A stretch of 64,000 nucleotides of DNA from Ardenticatenaceae bacterium (GCA_020634315.1 JACKBV010000003.1:124001-188000); one strand, 5' to 3'. Shown: positions 33,475 through 42,009, counted from the stretch's first letter. The notes: a model not told the origin generated them from the sequence alone. Program-made: numbers and translations.

Positions 33475-33975
33475 TTAGTTGCTCCGTGAGGCGTCGAACG
33501 TCAATATCAGCAAATCGTCGGTGACGGTGACGCCCGTCACGCTGATTTGGCGGTTGCGTTGTTCGAGGCGGTTGCCAATGCGCTGCTCCAGGTTGTTGTT
33601 GAACTGCTCAATGCGTGTATCGGACACATCGACGCCGTCGATGCTCAGCTCAACGACTTCCACGACGAGCAGTCCATCTTGCACGGAGGGGACAATAACC
33701 ATACGGCCGTTTACATCACCACCCCCATCGCGTCGTTCATGGACACCCGTCACCTCAATTTGCCCATCCAGCAAATCCACTTCGGGGTCACGCAGCAGCG
33801 GATTGGCGCTGGCCGCCAGAGCGCCCTCTACCAGTTGGGCAATATCATCCTCGTTCAATTCCACCGTCACGTTAAAAACATCACTGCCCCGTTCACGCGC
33901 AATTTGCACACGACCGGCACCACAAGCGGTTAACAATAAACTACCTAAAACAAATACCATCCATAACTTACGCAT
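33475..33975 (-). CDS. Small lipoprotein of unknown function
   Basis: 166 aa from ATG 33975, which has AAGGAG at six nt; the upstream ATG 33981 directly abuts that site. Signal peptide MRKLWMVFVLGSLLLTAC has its lipobox Cys at 18. The mature part starts with GRVQIARERGSD and has a helix (LNEDDIAQLVEGALAAS) followed by beta strands, somewhat like the DUF2993/LmeA lipid-binding fold; this likeness is weak. Envelope-located. It stands alone, convergent with the permease gene. Confidence 0.7.
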   Translation of the reverse strand: MRKLWMVFVLGSLLLTACGAGRVQIARERGSDVFNVTVELNEDDIAQLVEGALAASANPLLRDPEVDLLDGQIEVTGVHERRDGGGDVNGRMVIVPSVQDGLLVVEVVELSIDGVDVSDTRIEQFNNNLEQRIGNRLEQRNRQISVTGVTVTDDLLILTFDASRSN

Positions 33976-34284
33976 GTTCATCTCCTTGCGAGTGCTAATC
34001 TCTTAGAAAAGAATTCATCATTAACACGCATTTTGCTCCCTATTTGTTAACTCCATATTCCACAAATGTAAACCCTTTGCAAAAAATTGCGCAACCGCCG
34101 ATTGCCCAAATGGAGGAAGCCTAAAACGCAAGTATCTATTCAGGTAGACCAGTCAGGTTTCTCATAGAGGAAAACCTGACTGGTCTTTCCAGAAAAGCTG
34201 AATAGTTACAAACGCAAAATATGACGCAATCTGTCATGATTTTGGCCTACAATGTGCGTATCTTGTTCACAAAGGAAGCAGATC
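33976..34284. other. Intergenic with CTATTCAG repeat copy
   Basis: About 300 bp without a gene, between divergent genes. It holds the ribosome site of the lipoprotein, AT-rich sequence likely to include promoters, and the repeat at 34136-34205. Nothing else was recognised. Confidence 0.5.
34136..34205. repeat. CTATTCAG-bounded hairpin repeat (full copy)
   Basis: Outer inverted ends CTATTCAG (34136-34143) and CTGAATAG (34198-34205). Inside, GACCAGTCAGGTTT (34147-34160) is perfectly complementary to 34172-34185, around an 11-nt loop. A deleted relative lies at 27695-27738. The form is that of a miniature inverted-repeat element without a coding part. Confidence 0.65.
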
Positions 34285-34902
34285 ATGAGCAAAATTGATT
34301 TCAAAAAAGAGCTAAAACATCTCTATAACCCACCCGCCAAAGCGTTCACCGTTGTTACTGTGCCAGCGATGCAATTCCTGATGGTAGATGGACACGGCGA
34401 TCCGAATGTTGCGCAAGAATACGCCGATGCGCTGGAAACGCTTTACGCCGTTGCTTACAAAATCAAGTTTGCCAGCAAAAATGAGCTGGATAAAGATTAC
34501 AGCGTGCCGCCGCTAGAGGGGTTGTGGTGGGCCGCCGACATGGATACTTTCACCACCAGCCGCGACAAAAGCCAGTGGGATTGGACGATGATGATTATGC
34601 AGCCAGATTGGATTACGCGGGATATGTTTGAGGCAGCGTGCAGGCTTGCCAGCAAACAAAAGGAGTTGGCTGCTTTGCCGAAACTTCGCCTGGAAACATA
34701 TGACGAAGGGCTTGCCGTACAAATTATGCACATTGGGTCTTATGAGGATGAGACGGGCACGCTGCACAAGCTGCATCATGAATATATGCCGGCGAATGGT
34801 TTTACCTTTGGCGGCAAGCACCATGAAATCTATCTCAGTGATCCGCGCCGTGTTGCCCCGGAAAAATTAAAAACGGTGCTGCGCCAACCCATTGCTCGTT
34901 AG
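34285..34902 (+). CDS. GyrI-like small-molecule-binding domain protein
   Basis: 205 aa from ATG 34285 (AGGAAG upstream). MSKIDFKKELKHLYNPPAKA, then VVTVPAMQFLMVDGHGDPNV and EGLWWA, are characteristic of the GyrI-like/SHI-fold family in which a pocket with conserved Trp and Glu binds diverse hydrophobic compounds. The C-terminus HHEIYLSDPRRVAPEKLKTVLRQPI is also typical. It has no DNA-binding domain, so it is a stand-alone binder or enzyme, cytosolic. Some members hydrolyse cyclopropanes or bind drugs; the role here is unknown. It is a single-gene unit. Confidence 0.8.
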   Translation: MSKIDFKKELKHLYNPPAKAFTVVTVPAMQFLMVDGHGDPNVAQEYADALETLYAVAYKIKFASKNELDKDYSVPPLEGLWWAADMDTFTTSRDKSQWDWTMMIMQPDWITRDMFEAACRLASKQKELAALPKLRLETYDEGLAVQIMHIGSYEDETGTLHKLHHEYMPANGFTFGGKHHEIYLSDPRRVAPEKLKTVLRQPIAR

Positions 34903-34941
34903 GCACAGCACCGGAAAAACGGCCGTTTCTCGACAAAGATA

Positions 34942-35601
34942 TTAGTCAGCACTGGCGCTAAGGGTACGGCCGTTATCCCAATAGCCGCCTGTATCAGAAT
35001 CTAACCAGGCAAATGAGCCACCCGATTTTTGCGGATCATCATAATAAATCTTGATTTCGGCCGTGTCGCGCAAGAAATTGATATTGCTCACCTCAAAACG
35101 CTTGATGGGCAATCCGGTGCGCTCACGCAAATCCGCCAACAGCAAATCGTAATGATCCGGCTTAATCAAATCAATGCGTTCATAAACAAGCCGCTGCGAC
35201 AATTCGTAATGAAATCCCCAGCCGCGTTCCAGGACATACAAGATGGCGACGATGGCCGCATCGACCAATCCCAATGACAGCCAGGCGTCGTCCGTGATTA
35301 AAACGGAGTTCAACACGGGCAAGGCAATGATGACAAAAAGATAGGTCATCTCGCGCGTGGGCATCGGGTTGGTGCGGTAGCGCAGCAGCGAGAAGAGGCC
35401 AAACAAGCTAAAGCCAACGCCCACACTTAGTTCGACACTGGTAAGCACGCTCATCACAAAGTAAATGGCTGTGTTAAAGGCGATAAACGTGAAAACGTAG
35501 TTTTTGTTTTGCTTTACCGGATAGTAAATGTAACGAACGATAAAAACGGCAACCAATAAATTGACAATGAAGCCGACGAATAAATTAGTGAATGCGGTCA
35601 T
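34942..35601 (-). CDS. DUF4956 membrane protein
   Basis: 219 aa. Four hydrophobic helices in the N-terminal half (FTNLFVGFIVNLLVAVFIV; NYVFTFIAFNTAIYFVMSVL; LSVGVGFSLFGLFSLLRYRT; FVIIALPVLNSVL) with the family signature SLLRYRTNPMPTREMTYLF, then a cytosolic C-terminal domain of about 100 aa. DUF4956 proteins nearly always accompany a VTC-domain protein, and here the start overlaps the VTC gene end by 17 bp, so the two are coupled. The function of the pair in bacteria is not established. Two ACGGCCGT copies lie at or near its 3' end. Confidence 0.87.
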   Translation of the reverse strand: MTAFTNLFVGFIVNLLVAVFIVRYIYYPVKQNKNYVFTFIAFNTAIYFVMSVLTSVELSVGVGFSLFGLFSLLRYRTNPMPTREMTYLFVIIALPVLNSVLITDDAWLSLGLVDAAIVAILYVLERGWGFHYELSQRLVYERIDLIKPDHYDLLLADLRERTGLPIKRFEVSNINFLRDTAEIKIYYDDPQKSGGSFAWLDSDTGGYWDNGRTLSASAD

Positions 35602-36430
35602 GAGATGCTCCTTGCATTAATTTTTGCACCAGAAGGTAGTTCTGTTTGAAGTTGTTTTGTTTGAGATGCGGATAAAGGGCGCTTGCTCCCAGGCAATATT
35701 TGCTGAAGGAGGTTTGCCGCACGCCCGATGCTCGCATTTGCTGGATGAAATCAGAACGGGTGGAATACCCTTCTTGCTTCACTTCGGCGATGGCGAGGCC
35801 GGGCAAAGCAACTTGCCGCTGTCCCTGCGCAAATGCCAGGTCCATGTCTAGCGTTAACCGCTCTGGCCGATGGCTGCTGACGAGGGTGATGCGCGTGAAA
35901 TTGTTCCACAGGACGGGCAGCAGTTCGGCAACTTCGTATGGATAATGATGTTGCAGGAAAACGGCCGTTTCCTGGCTAACCATCGTCTGCATCCGTTCTG
36001 TTTGTAATCGTGATTTAATCGTGCGCTTCTTATTCGTCTTGTGCTTCACCTCAAGAAAAGAGAGGTCAGACTCCACATAAGCGCGTGAACGCACTTTGTA
36101 ACGGTCGGCCGCGCCTGCATGATGACGGTAGTACAAATCAAAATCGGCCGTGTCGAAGTAAAGCGTCTGGTAATGATTGAGCCGTATGCCGTCTACTTCC
36201 AACACACGATAATCATTTTGCAGTTGGCTTAATGCCGTCAACAAGGTGTTGGTGGTCATGACGTACTTGGTGTCAATGCGATTGAGCAGCGCCACGTCGG
36301 CCATTTCACTGAGGCTGATGGGGGCGTAGGTGTTGATGACGGATTGTGCAGGAGAAACGGCCGTATCCAACATCCATTGCCCCGCTTGCGCGGCAGTTAG
36401 TTTGTTAGCTTGAGAAAGTGTTGTGAACAT
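35585..36430 (-). CDS. VTC-domain protein (polyphosphate polymerase-like)
   Basis: 281 aa, soluble. The VTC tunnel domain begins at MADVALLNRIDTKYVMTTNT and shows paired basic and acidic strands (RYKVRSRAYVESDLSFLEVKH, KTNKKRTIKSR, LDMDLAF, AIAEVKQE) that line the active tunnel in the yeast Vtc4 polyphosphate polymerase. Key Arg/Lys of KVRSR and Glu of LEVKH and AEVKQE are present. In bacteria the catalytic activity of stand-alone VTC proteins paired with DUF4956 is unproven. The promoter 54 nt upstream carries four 11-bp-phased TTGAG boxes (36484-36521) shared with the other units of this cluster. Confidence 0.85.
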   Translation of the reverse strand: MFTTLSQANKLTAAQAGQWMLDTAVSPAQSVINTYAPISLSEMADVALLNRIDTKYVMTTNTLLTALSQLQNDYRVLEVDGIRLNHYQTLYFDTADFDLYYRHHAGAADRYKVRSRAYVESDLSFLEVKHKTNKKRTIKSRLQTERMQTMVSQETAVFLQHHYPYEVAELLPVLWNNFTRITLVSSHRPERLTLDMDLAFAQGQRQVALPGLAIAEVKQEGYSTRSDFIQQMRASGVRQTSFSKYCLGASALYPHLKQNNFKQNYLLVQKLMQGASHDRIH

Positions 36431-36466
36431 CGTCCGTTTCCTTTTGTCGTTAGAATGATAGGCTGT

Positions 36467-36521
36467 AATTTAGCCGATAAATGTTGAGAAGAAGTTAAGA
36501 TCTGTTTGATAATTGGTTGAG
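36467..36521 (-). promoter_or_regulatory. Response-regulator boxes and -10 of the VTC operon (site S2)
   Basis: Plus-strand starts of TTGAG, TTAAG, TTGAT and TTGAG are 36484, 36495, 36506 and 36517, an exact 11-bp step. Reading the minus strand, the last box is followed after 11 nt by TAAATT (36472-36467), a -10 hexamer. The boxes replace the -35. The same layout is at sites S3 and S1. Confidence 0.7.
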
Positions 36522-36572
36522 GTTCAGACCAACGGCCGTATCTTGGGAAACGGCCGTTAGTCTGAAAAAACG

Positions 36573-36941
36573 TTAAACCGCTGCAACATGTCGCCGCCGC
36601 CGCATCAGCCAGGAAAAAAGCCTTTGACCACCGGCCACCACCACCACCACCAGGCCAATTTGCAGCGCCTCTTGCAAAACACCGCTCAGCGCCTGGACAC
36701 TGAATCCACCTTCCCCGCCGTCATGGTCGGGTCGCGTCGGCATCTCGCCGCTCGCGGCAAAATCAGCCATGCCAGCCGGCGGTTCACCGCGCGATCCGCC
36801 CTGCTCGCCGCCGCTGCCAGCACTGATTAAGCCTTGCGCATCCAGGACGTAGGTTCCGCCAGCAATCAAGCCAATCAACAGGAAAAGTCCCAAAACAACC
36901 AACCAAAAATGCTTCGCATTTGCTTTCTTTTGTATAGACAT
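36573..36941 (-). CDS. Small two-helix membrane protein
   Basis: 122 aa. Helix one is about 12-33 (FWLVVLGLFLLIGLIAGGTY), then a Gly/Glu/Pro-rich external loop (SGGEQGGSRGEPP), and helix two about 87-110 (EALQIGLVVVVVAGGQRLF) with a basic end RRRRHVAAV. No family recognised. It follows the DUF4405 gene on the same strand with 74 bp between, and precedes the VTC promoter, so it is probably cotranscribed with the DUF4405 gene. Possibly a subunit or partner of that membrane protein. Confidence 0.65.
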   Translation of the reverse strand: MSIQKKANAKHFWLVVLGLFLLIGLIAGGTYVLDAQGLISAGSGGEQGGSRGEPPAGMADFAASGEMPTRPDHDGGEGGFSVQALSGVLQEALQIGLVVVVVAGGQRLFSWLMRRRRHVAAV

Positions 36942-37015
36942 GATTTCACCTCAAAAAATTTTATGATTTACCTTGCAAACGTTTAGAAATAACGGCCGTT
37001 TCCCACGAAAAGCCC

Positions 37016-37531
37016 CTACATTGGCATTTCCGAATGCTTCACAGCAGCAACCTGACGCCGGGGCAATTTGGGCAGCCAGCCAAACAAATACTTCTTAACA
37101 GCATTGACAATCCATTTCCAGTGAAGTGCAATGTGCAGCCCAACCAACCAGACAACCAGGTCAGCCGAAGTCGTGTGCAGCCATTTCCAAACCCCGCCCT
37201 GCACGCCTTGCAGCCCCAACAGCGGCAAAATTTCCTCGGAAATCATCAGACCACTGAAGATGATCAAAGTAAAAGCCACCAGCAGCGCCAGGTTCAAAAT
37301 GTAATTCACGCGAGACTGTCGCGCCAGCTTGCCGAAAAAGCGACGCGTGCTTTCATAAACCCACCGCCAATGCAGCAAAACGTGCGTCAGAAAACCGACA
37401 CCCAATCCCAGGCTCAACCATTCATGAATCGCCATCCCCGTAAAATGGGGCTGCGAAGCAAATAGAAATCCACTCACGATCAACAGATCAACCAATAAAT
37501 TTTGTTTTGTTGTGCTCATTTTCTTTTTCAT
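37016..37531 (-). CDS. DUF4405 / cytochrome b561-like membrane protein
   Basis: 171 aa with four membrane helices. Histidines are placed within the helices as in heme-b four-helix proteins: FASQPHFTGMAIHEW, LTHVLLHWRWVY, WKWLHTTSADLVVWLVGLHI and ALHWKW. The HWRW/HWKW pairs are the DUF4405 hallmark. It may carry electrons across the membrane in an envelope redox process. It stands downstream of the regulatory site S3 (37640-37677), 109 nt before the start, and is followed by the small two-helix membrane protein. ATG 37531 is assumed; ATG 37519 also possible. Confidence 0.8.
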   Translation of the reverse strand: MKKKMSTTKQNLLVDLLIVSGFLFASQPHFTGMAIHEWLSLGLGVGFLTHVLLHWRWVYESTRRFFGKLARQSRVNYILNLALLVAFTLIIFSGLMISEEILPLLGLQGVQGGVWKWLHTTSADLVVWLVGLHIALHWKWIVNAVKKYLFGWLPKLPRRQVAAVKHSEMPM

Positions 37532-37622
37532 GATGTCCTCTTTATTTATAGAATTGGCAAGGTTTCGCGTGATTTATTTCTGAAAATTTCTTGCCGATTA
37601 CCTGTCTCTGTTCATTGCTCAT

Positions 37623-37677
37623 AATTTAGCGAAAAGATGTTGAGCAAAAGTTAAGAACTATTTGAAATGTGATTGAG
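37623..37677 (-). promoter_or_regulatory. Response-regulator boxes and -10 of the DUF4405 unit (site S3)
   Basis: TTGAG 37640, TTAAG 37651, TTGAA 37662 and TTGAG 37673 (plus-strand starts) step by exactly 11 bp. On the minus strand the last box is followed after 11 nt by TAAATT (37628-37623). It has the same geometry as S1 and S2. Confidence 0.7.
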
Positions 37678-37700
37678 ATATGAGCCGCCATCTTGCACAC

Positions 37701-37733
37701 AAAAAAAAGCCGGACTCATGGTCGAGTCCGGCT
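37701..37733 (-). terminator. Intrinsic terminator of the Cthe_2159-like gene
   Basis: AGCCGGACTC (37708-37717) pairs with GAGTCCGGCT (37724-37733); on the minus strand eight T follow. It sits 36 nt after the stop at 37769. Confidence 0.9.
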
Positions 37734-37768
37734 CTGCAAAAGGATGTTACGGCCGTTGACGGTAAGTG

Positions 37769-39700
37769 TTATCTTCTACTTACGCTGCCGAGTGTGGTAA
37801 CGGCCGTTGACACCGTAAAGCTCGTGTATTCCGTACCATTGCTGTATGTGCCACCCGTATAGAGACCATCTTGGGCCGTGCCGCTGTCGCTGCCGCCATA
37901 ATACACCGTGTAAGTCTCACCACTGCTCAATGCAGGCGAAGAGAAAGACAGAGATTGAATGGACTTGGTCGGCGCAAACGTGAGAATCGTATTTCCATTG
38001 CTATCCTCAATATGAAGCAGCGTGCCCGCTTGCAGCGTGCCATTGAAGTTCAACAGCAGCGCATTTTGCGTCGAGGAAGCATCAGCCGTTTGCGCCATGC
38101 CGGAGCTGCCAACCGCAATGAAAAGGCCACCGGAGATAGCAAAGCCACCATCATAATCAAGCGCACCATTCATTTGCTCTGTGGGGCCATTCACAATGAT
38201 CACCCCGTCTGTCATGACAATCGCGCCATTCACATCAACCCCATCACCACCAGCGTCCACTGTGACATAGCCACCATTGACATACAAATACGCATCGCCA
38301 CTGTAGCTGAATGTATCTTGACCAGGGCCACCGCCGCGAGGGCCACCACCGCCAGCCGTCGTCCCAGAGCCGTCGTTGCCGGCGGCAACATTGACACCAT
38401 CGTCACTGGAAACGACATGGAATTCACCACCATTAATGGTTATCACGGCGCTTTCGATGCCTTCATAGGATTCTGTAATGTAGGCCAGGCCACCATTTAG
38501 CGTCAGCGATGTGTCGGCGTGCATGCCATCGTCGCCAGTTGCGATGGTGAAGGAGCCGTTGTTAATGACCAGACTCTCGCTGGCATGCAGCGCGTCGTCC
38601 GCACTGTTGATGGTCAAGGTGCCACCGTCAATGATTATGCTCACCGCTGCCTTAATCCCTTTGCCGGAACTGTCAGCACTGACGGAGCCATTGCTGCCGC
38701 CACCACTGGTCAGGTTGAATTCGCCACCAGAGATGAGGACATCCGTTTGCGCATCGATAGCATCGCTGCCGCTAGTGATGTTGATGACGCCGCCGGAAAT
38801 GGTGATGTAGCCTAACGTCGCATCTGTCTCTTCATCGGATTTCAGCCCATCACCCTGGGCAGCTACGGTGATCTGTCCATCTTTGATGACCAGGTAATCT
38901 TTGCCACGAATGCCATCGTCAACGGCCGTTACCCCAATCGTCCCGCCAGAGATAACCAACCCATCTTTGCTGGCGATGCCATCATTGTAATTGCCCACCA
39001 CCGTCAACGAACCGGAACCGGTAATCGTCAAAGCATCTTTGCTGAAAATCGCCGCATTCGGCTCATCTTCTTCCACACTGGCGAAAACATACGCTGCGCC
39101 ATCGGTGACAACGTTTTCGCTGCCATCAGCCAGGATGATGATCGTCTCTTCCGCGTTGGCAATGTAAAGCGGCGCGGTTGAAGAATTAGAAAGCTGCACG
39201 CCAGCGAGAACAAGCTGCACAATTTCTTCGTCCTCAGTATCGACGACGATTTGCCCTTCGGCCAATGTGCCGCTCATCGTGTAGGTTCCGGCGGCGGTGA
39301 TAGTGGCAATACGGCCGTTTACCGTCACCCCGGCACCCTCAACCGCAATTCCCTCGCCAGACAACATAATTTGCGTCGCGGTCGCGCTGTCGACCACGTA
39401 ATCTTCCGCGTCATCATGCGTTTCGCTAAAAGCCAATGTCGCTTCCGCCACCGATTCGGCCGTGGCGACTGCTGTCGCCGCTGTCGCCGCTGTCGTCTCC
39501 GTCGCCGCGTAATCGACGACAACCGTTTGCGTGTCTGGGACCGTAACGGCCGTTTCGTCCGTGCTAATAGAAGTTAACGTTGTCTCCGCCGCGCCAACCG
39601 CCTGACTGCTAGAAGTCGTCGCCGCTTGCCCGGTACAGGCTGCCAACAATAAAACAAGTAACATAAAAATTGCTACCAATGATTTCGCTTTTTTGACCAT
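37769..39700 (-). CDS. Cthe_2159-like carbohydrate(pectin)-binding lipoprotein
   Basis: 643 aa from ATG 39700 (AGGAGAG upstream); the longer frame to 39790 runs through a leader element and is rejected. Lipobox MLLVLLLAAC with Cys22. After a Thr/Ala-rich linker (about 25-90), the right-handed beta-helix begins with ATQIMLSGEGIAVEGAGVTV and continues with repeats such as ITGSGSLTVVGNYNDGIASK, DGLVISGGTIGVTAVDDGIR and TSGSDAIDAQTDVLISGGEF. Asp-rich turns (NDG, DDG, SDA) probably bind calcium. The Cthe_2159 fold binds polygalacturonate. It is cell-surface anchored. Its promoter carries site S1 and its leader carries element copy E. The neighbours are a two-component pair and the VTC/DUF4956 genes. 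Confidence 0.85.
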   Translation of the reverse strand: MVKKAKSLVAIFMLLVLLLAACTGQAATTSSSQAVGAAETTLTSISTDETAVTVPDTQTVVVDYAATETTAATAATAVATAESVAEATLAFSETHDDAEDYVVDSATATQIMLSGEGIAVEGAGVTVNGRIATITAAGTYTMSGTLAEGQIVVDTEDEEIVQLVLAGVQLSNSSTAPLYIANAEETIIILADGSENVVTDGAAYVFASVEEDEPNAAIFSKDALTITGSGSLTVVGNYNDGIASKDGLVISGGTIGVTAVDDGIRGKDYLVIKDGQITVAAQGDGLKSDEETDATLGYITISGGVINITSGSDAIDAQTDVLISGGEFNLTSGGGSNGSVSADSSGKGIKAAVSIIIDGGTLTINSADDALHASESLVINNGSFTIATGDDGMHADTSLTLNGGLAYITESYEGIESAVITINGGEFHVVSSDDGVNVAAGNDGSGTTAGGGGPRGGGPGQDTFSYSGDAYLYVNGGYVTVDAGGDGVDVNGAIVMTDGVIIVNGPTEQMNGALDYDGGFAISGGLFIAVGSSGMAQTADASSTQNALLLNFNGTLQAGTLLHIEDSNGNTILTFAPTKSIQSLSFSSPALSSGETYTVYYGGSDSGTAQDGLYTGGTYSNGTEYTSFTVSTAVTTLGSVSRR

Positions 39701-39720
39701 TTTTACTCTCCTAAAAATAG

Positions 39721-39747
39721 CCTCCCAGAGGGTGAGCCTCCGGGAGG
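39721..39747 (-). repeat. Leader element copy E (short form)
   Basis: On the minus strand CCTCCCGGAGG (plus 39737-39747) and CCTCTGGGAGG (plus 39721-39731) are only 16 nt apart; the central hairpin and the micro-ORF start are missing. The second 11-mer still ends 20 nt before the ATG 39700, with the AGGAG site between, as in the full copies. Confidence 0.7.
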
Positions 39748-39792
39748 TTGTTTTTGTCGCTGCGGGCCTAACCGCTGTTTTGTATGTCACAA

Positions 39793-39847
39793 AGAATAAC
39801 GGTCAAATATTGAGCTGTTGTTAAGATCTGATTGGGAGGTTATTGAG
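39793..39847 (-). promoter_or_regulatory. Response-regulator boxes and -10 of the Cthe_2159-like gene (site S1)
   Basis: TTGAG 39810, TTAAG 39821, TTGGG 39832, TTGAG 39843 (plus-strand starts), each 11 bp on. The -10 TATTCT (39798-39793) is 11 nt past the last box on the minus strand. The site overlaps the stop codon of the histidine kinase gene. Confidence 0.7.
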
Positions 39848-41225
39848 TCTTAGCTGGCAGGCTAATGGTAAATGTGGTTCCCTGACCGAGAATGCTGGTA
39901 GCCCGGATACGGCCGTTATGCGCTTCCACAATCGAACGCGCAATGGCTAACCCCAAACCCGATTCGCCCCCTTCCGAGCGAGCTTTGTCCCCACGATAAA
40001 AACGATCAAACACATGCGGCAAATCTTCAGGGGCAATTCCCGCGCCCGTATCCTGAATCTGCAAAAGGAGATGCTCATTCTCGCCTTGCGCCGCCAGCCG
40101 AATCACACCACCGGCTGGCGTGTGGCGCAGCGCATTGCTCACCAGATTGCCCAGCACCTGGACAATTCGATCCAGATCAACCGAAATGGCGGGCAAATCG
40201 GGAGGAATATCCAACTGCAAAGCCACCCCTTTTTGCTCTGCCTGCGGCGCAAAAACAAGCGCGGCATGCTCCAGCAAATCCTGCGGCGCAACCTCGAACG
40301 GGTGCAGCGAGAGCTGTCCGGCATCGGCCAGAGAAAGGGTACGCAAATCCTCCACCAGCCGGTTGAGATGTTTCACCTGCATGTGCATCGCCTGGTAAAT
40401 CTCAGAGCTGCCCGGCAGTTTGCCATCATCCAACGCTTCCGTATAACCCTGGATGACGCTTAAAGGCGTGCGCAAATCATGGGCAATATCGGCTGTCATT
40501 TGCTGGCGCAGTTGATTGGCGTGTGCCAAATCTGTGCTCATTTGGTTAAAAGAGGCGGCTAACTGCCCAACTTCGTCAGACGAGCGCACGGAGACTTGCA
40601 TCCCCAGCTTGCCCCGCGCCATCTGTTCGGTGGCCGCTTTCAGCTCGCGAATGGGGTGGGAAATGGTACGCGCCAGCAGCACGCCAAACAAAAGCCCGAT
40701 AACGGCCGTTCCCAACGCACTCCACACCGTCAAGCTGTTCAAATTAGCCAAAAAATCCGCTTCAGGAGAATCGGCAAAATCCCCATCATCCTCGCCAAAC
40801 GAATTGAGCACCAGCCAACCAACCGTCTCCCCTTCCACCTCAATGGGCAGCCCTTGTGCCACCACATCAGCCGGTAACACCTCACCCTGCCGCGTATGAT
40901 GATTGCCAAACAAAACCTGACGCTCATTGTCAACCAGCATAATCGGCAGCTTCTTCGTCGGTGGCAACCCTGAGTCAGGAGCATCAGGCCCATCATCGGG
41001 CCGGTCATCATAGAAAAGCGTCTCTATTCCCTGCCAGTTACCGTGTGTCTGATAGTAATCCACCAATTGCGTATGAACCGCCGCCAAATCCTCTTGATAG
41101 ATTTCATTGACAAGCGTGTCAAACTGGCGGCGCGTCTGCCAGTTAATCAAGACAGCAACCGTAACAGTACCCAATACGCTGAGAAGAAGAAAGGCAACAG
41201 TGAGTTTAACAGTAATAGATCGCAT
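39840..41225 (-). CDS. Membrane sensor histidine kinase (HAMP)
   Basis: 461 aa. Helix one about 7-29, an extracytoplasmic sensor of about 130 aa rich in Asp/Pro (DDRPDDGPDAPDSG), helix two about 165-190, HAMP, then HisKA with DIAHDLRTPLSVIQGYTEAL (His about 247) and HATPase with NALRHTPAGG, DTGAGI and GLGLAIARSIVEAHNG. It is a complete kinase of the OmpR-partner class. It lies 14 nt downstream of its response regulator. The acidic sensor loop could detect cations or cationic compounds; this is a guess. Its 3' end overlaps site S1 of the next unit. Confidence 0.9.
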   Translation of the reverse strand: MRSITVKLTVAFLLLSVLGTVTVAVLINWQTRRQFDTLVNEIYQEDLAAVHTQLVDYYQTHGNWQGIETLFYDDRPDDGPDAPDSGLPPTKKLPIMLVDNERQVLFGNHHTRQGEVLPADVVAQGLPIEVEGETVGWLVLNSFGEDDGDFADSPEADFLANLNSLTVWSALGTAVIGLLFGVLLARTISHPIRELKAATEQMARGKLGMQVSVRSSDEVGQLAASFNQMSTDLAHANQLRQQMTADIAHDLRTPLSVIQGYTEALDDGKLPGSSEIYQAMHMQVKHLNRLVEDLRTLSLADAGQLSLHPFEVAPQDLLEHAALVFAPQAEQKGVALQLDIPPDLPAISVDLDRIVQVLGNLVSNALRHTPAGGVIRLAAQGENEHLLLQIQDTGAGIAPEDLPHVFDRFYRGDKARSEGGESGLGLAIARSIVEAHNGRIRATSILGQGTTFTISLPAKTQ

Positions 41226-41239
41226 AGTGATTTCTGCTT

Positions 41240-41926
41240 TTACGAATCCCCCGAAAAACGATAACCCACACCATATACCGTTTGAATGTAGCGTGGATTC
41301 GCCGAATCTGGCTCAATTTTCACCCGCAGGTGGCGAATATGCACATCAATATTGCGTTCGTACCCTTCATAGGCCACGCCTTGCAATTTACGCAGCAAAT
41401 CAAGACGCGAGTAAACACGGCCAGGGCTGGTCATCAGCATCGCCAACAGATCAAACTCCAGCGCCGTTAAATCCACCAACTGTCCGGCAATCGTCACCAG
41501 GCGGTTATCCGGGTTGAGTTCAATCTCGCCAGCGCGAATAATATTGAGTTCGCTGTCTTGCTTGCCACTGCGGCGCAGCACAGCACGCACCCGCGCCGTC
41601 AGCTCGCGCGGGCTAAAAGGCTTGGTGATGTAATCGTCGGCACCCAGTTCCAGCCCCAGCACTTTGTCTGTTTCTTCAAGCCGGGCGGTGAGCAAGATGA
41701 TAGGCGTATCCGCTTCCTTGCTGTAAATGCGCATAAACTCGTAACCGCTCAGTTCCGGCATCATGATGTCCAATAAGATAAGGTCAGGTTTTTCATCTCG
41801 CGCCAAAAAAATGGCTTCACGGCCGTTTATTGCCGTTAGCACGCGAAATCCTTCCTGCTCCAAATAGCTTTTCACCATCTTGCGTAGGCTTTCGCTGTCA
41901 TCTACCACTAAAATCGTTTTTCCCAT
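41240..41926 (-). CDS. OmpR-family response regulator
   Basis: 229 aa from ATG 41926 (GAGG at six nt; ATG 41929 is also possible). Receiver domain with ILVVDDSES, phospho-Asp in LILLDIMMPELSGYEF, LLTARLEE and the Lys of ITKPFSPRELTARV. The C-terminal winged helix reads VYSRLDLLRKLQGVAYEGYE, then RNIDVHIRHLRVKI and YIQTVYGVGYRF. It is encoded in front of its kinase. It is the best candidate to bind the 11-bp-phased TTGAG boxes at three promoters of the cluster, because this subfamily binds head-to-tail at 10-11-bp repeats. No such box was seen in front of the regulator itself. Confidence 0.9.
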   Translation of the reverse strand: MGKTILVVDDSESLRKMVKSYLEQEGFRVLTAINGREAIFLARDEKPDLILLDIMMPELSGYEFMRIYSKEADTPIILLTARLEETDKVLGLELGADDYITKPFSPRELTARVRAVLRRSGKQDSELNIIRAGEIELNPDNRLVTIAGQLVDLTALEFDLLAMLMTSPGRVYSRLDLLRKLQGVAYEGYERNIDVHIRHLRVKIEPDSANPRYIQTVYGVGYRFSGDS

Positions 41927-42009
41927 CATCAACCTCAAATTATCAATACAATTTTGCGTACGCCTTCGTTCAAATTTAGCCTGAATTCGCGATCAGGTAA
42001 ACCCCGCCA

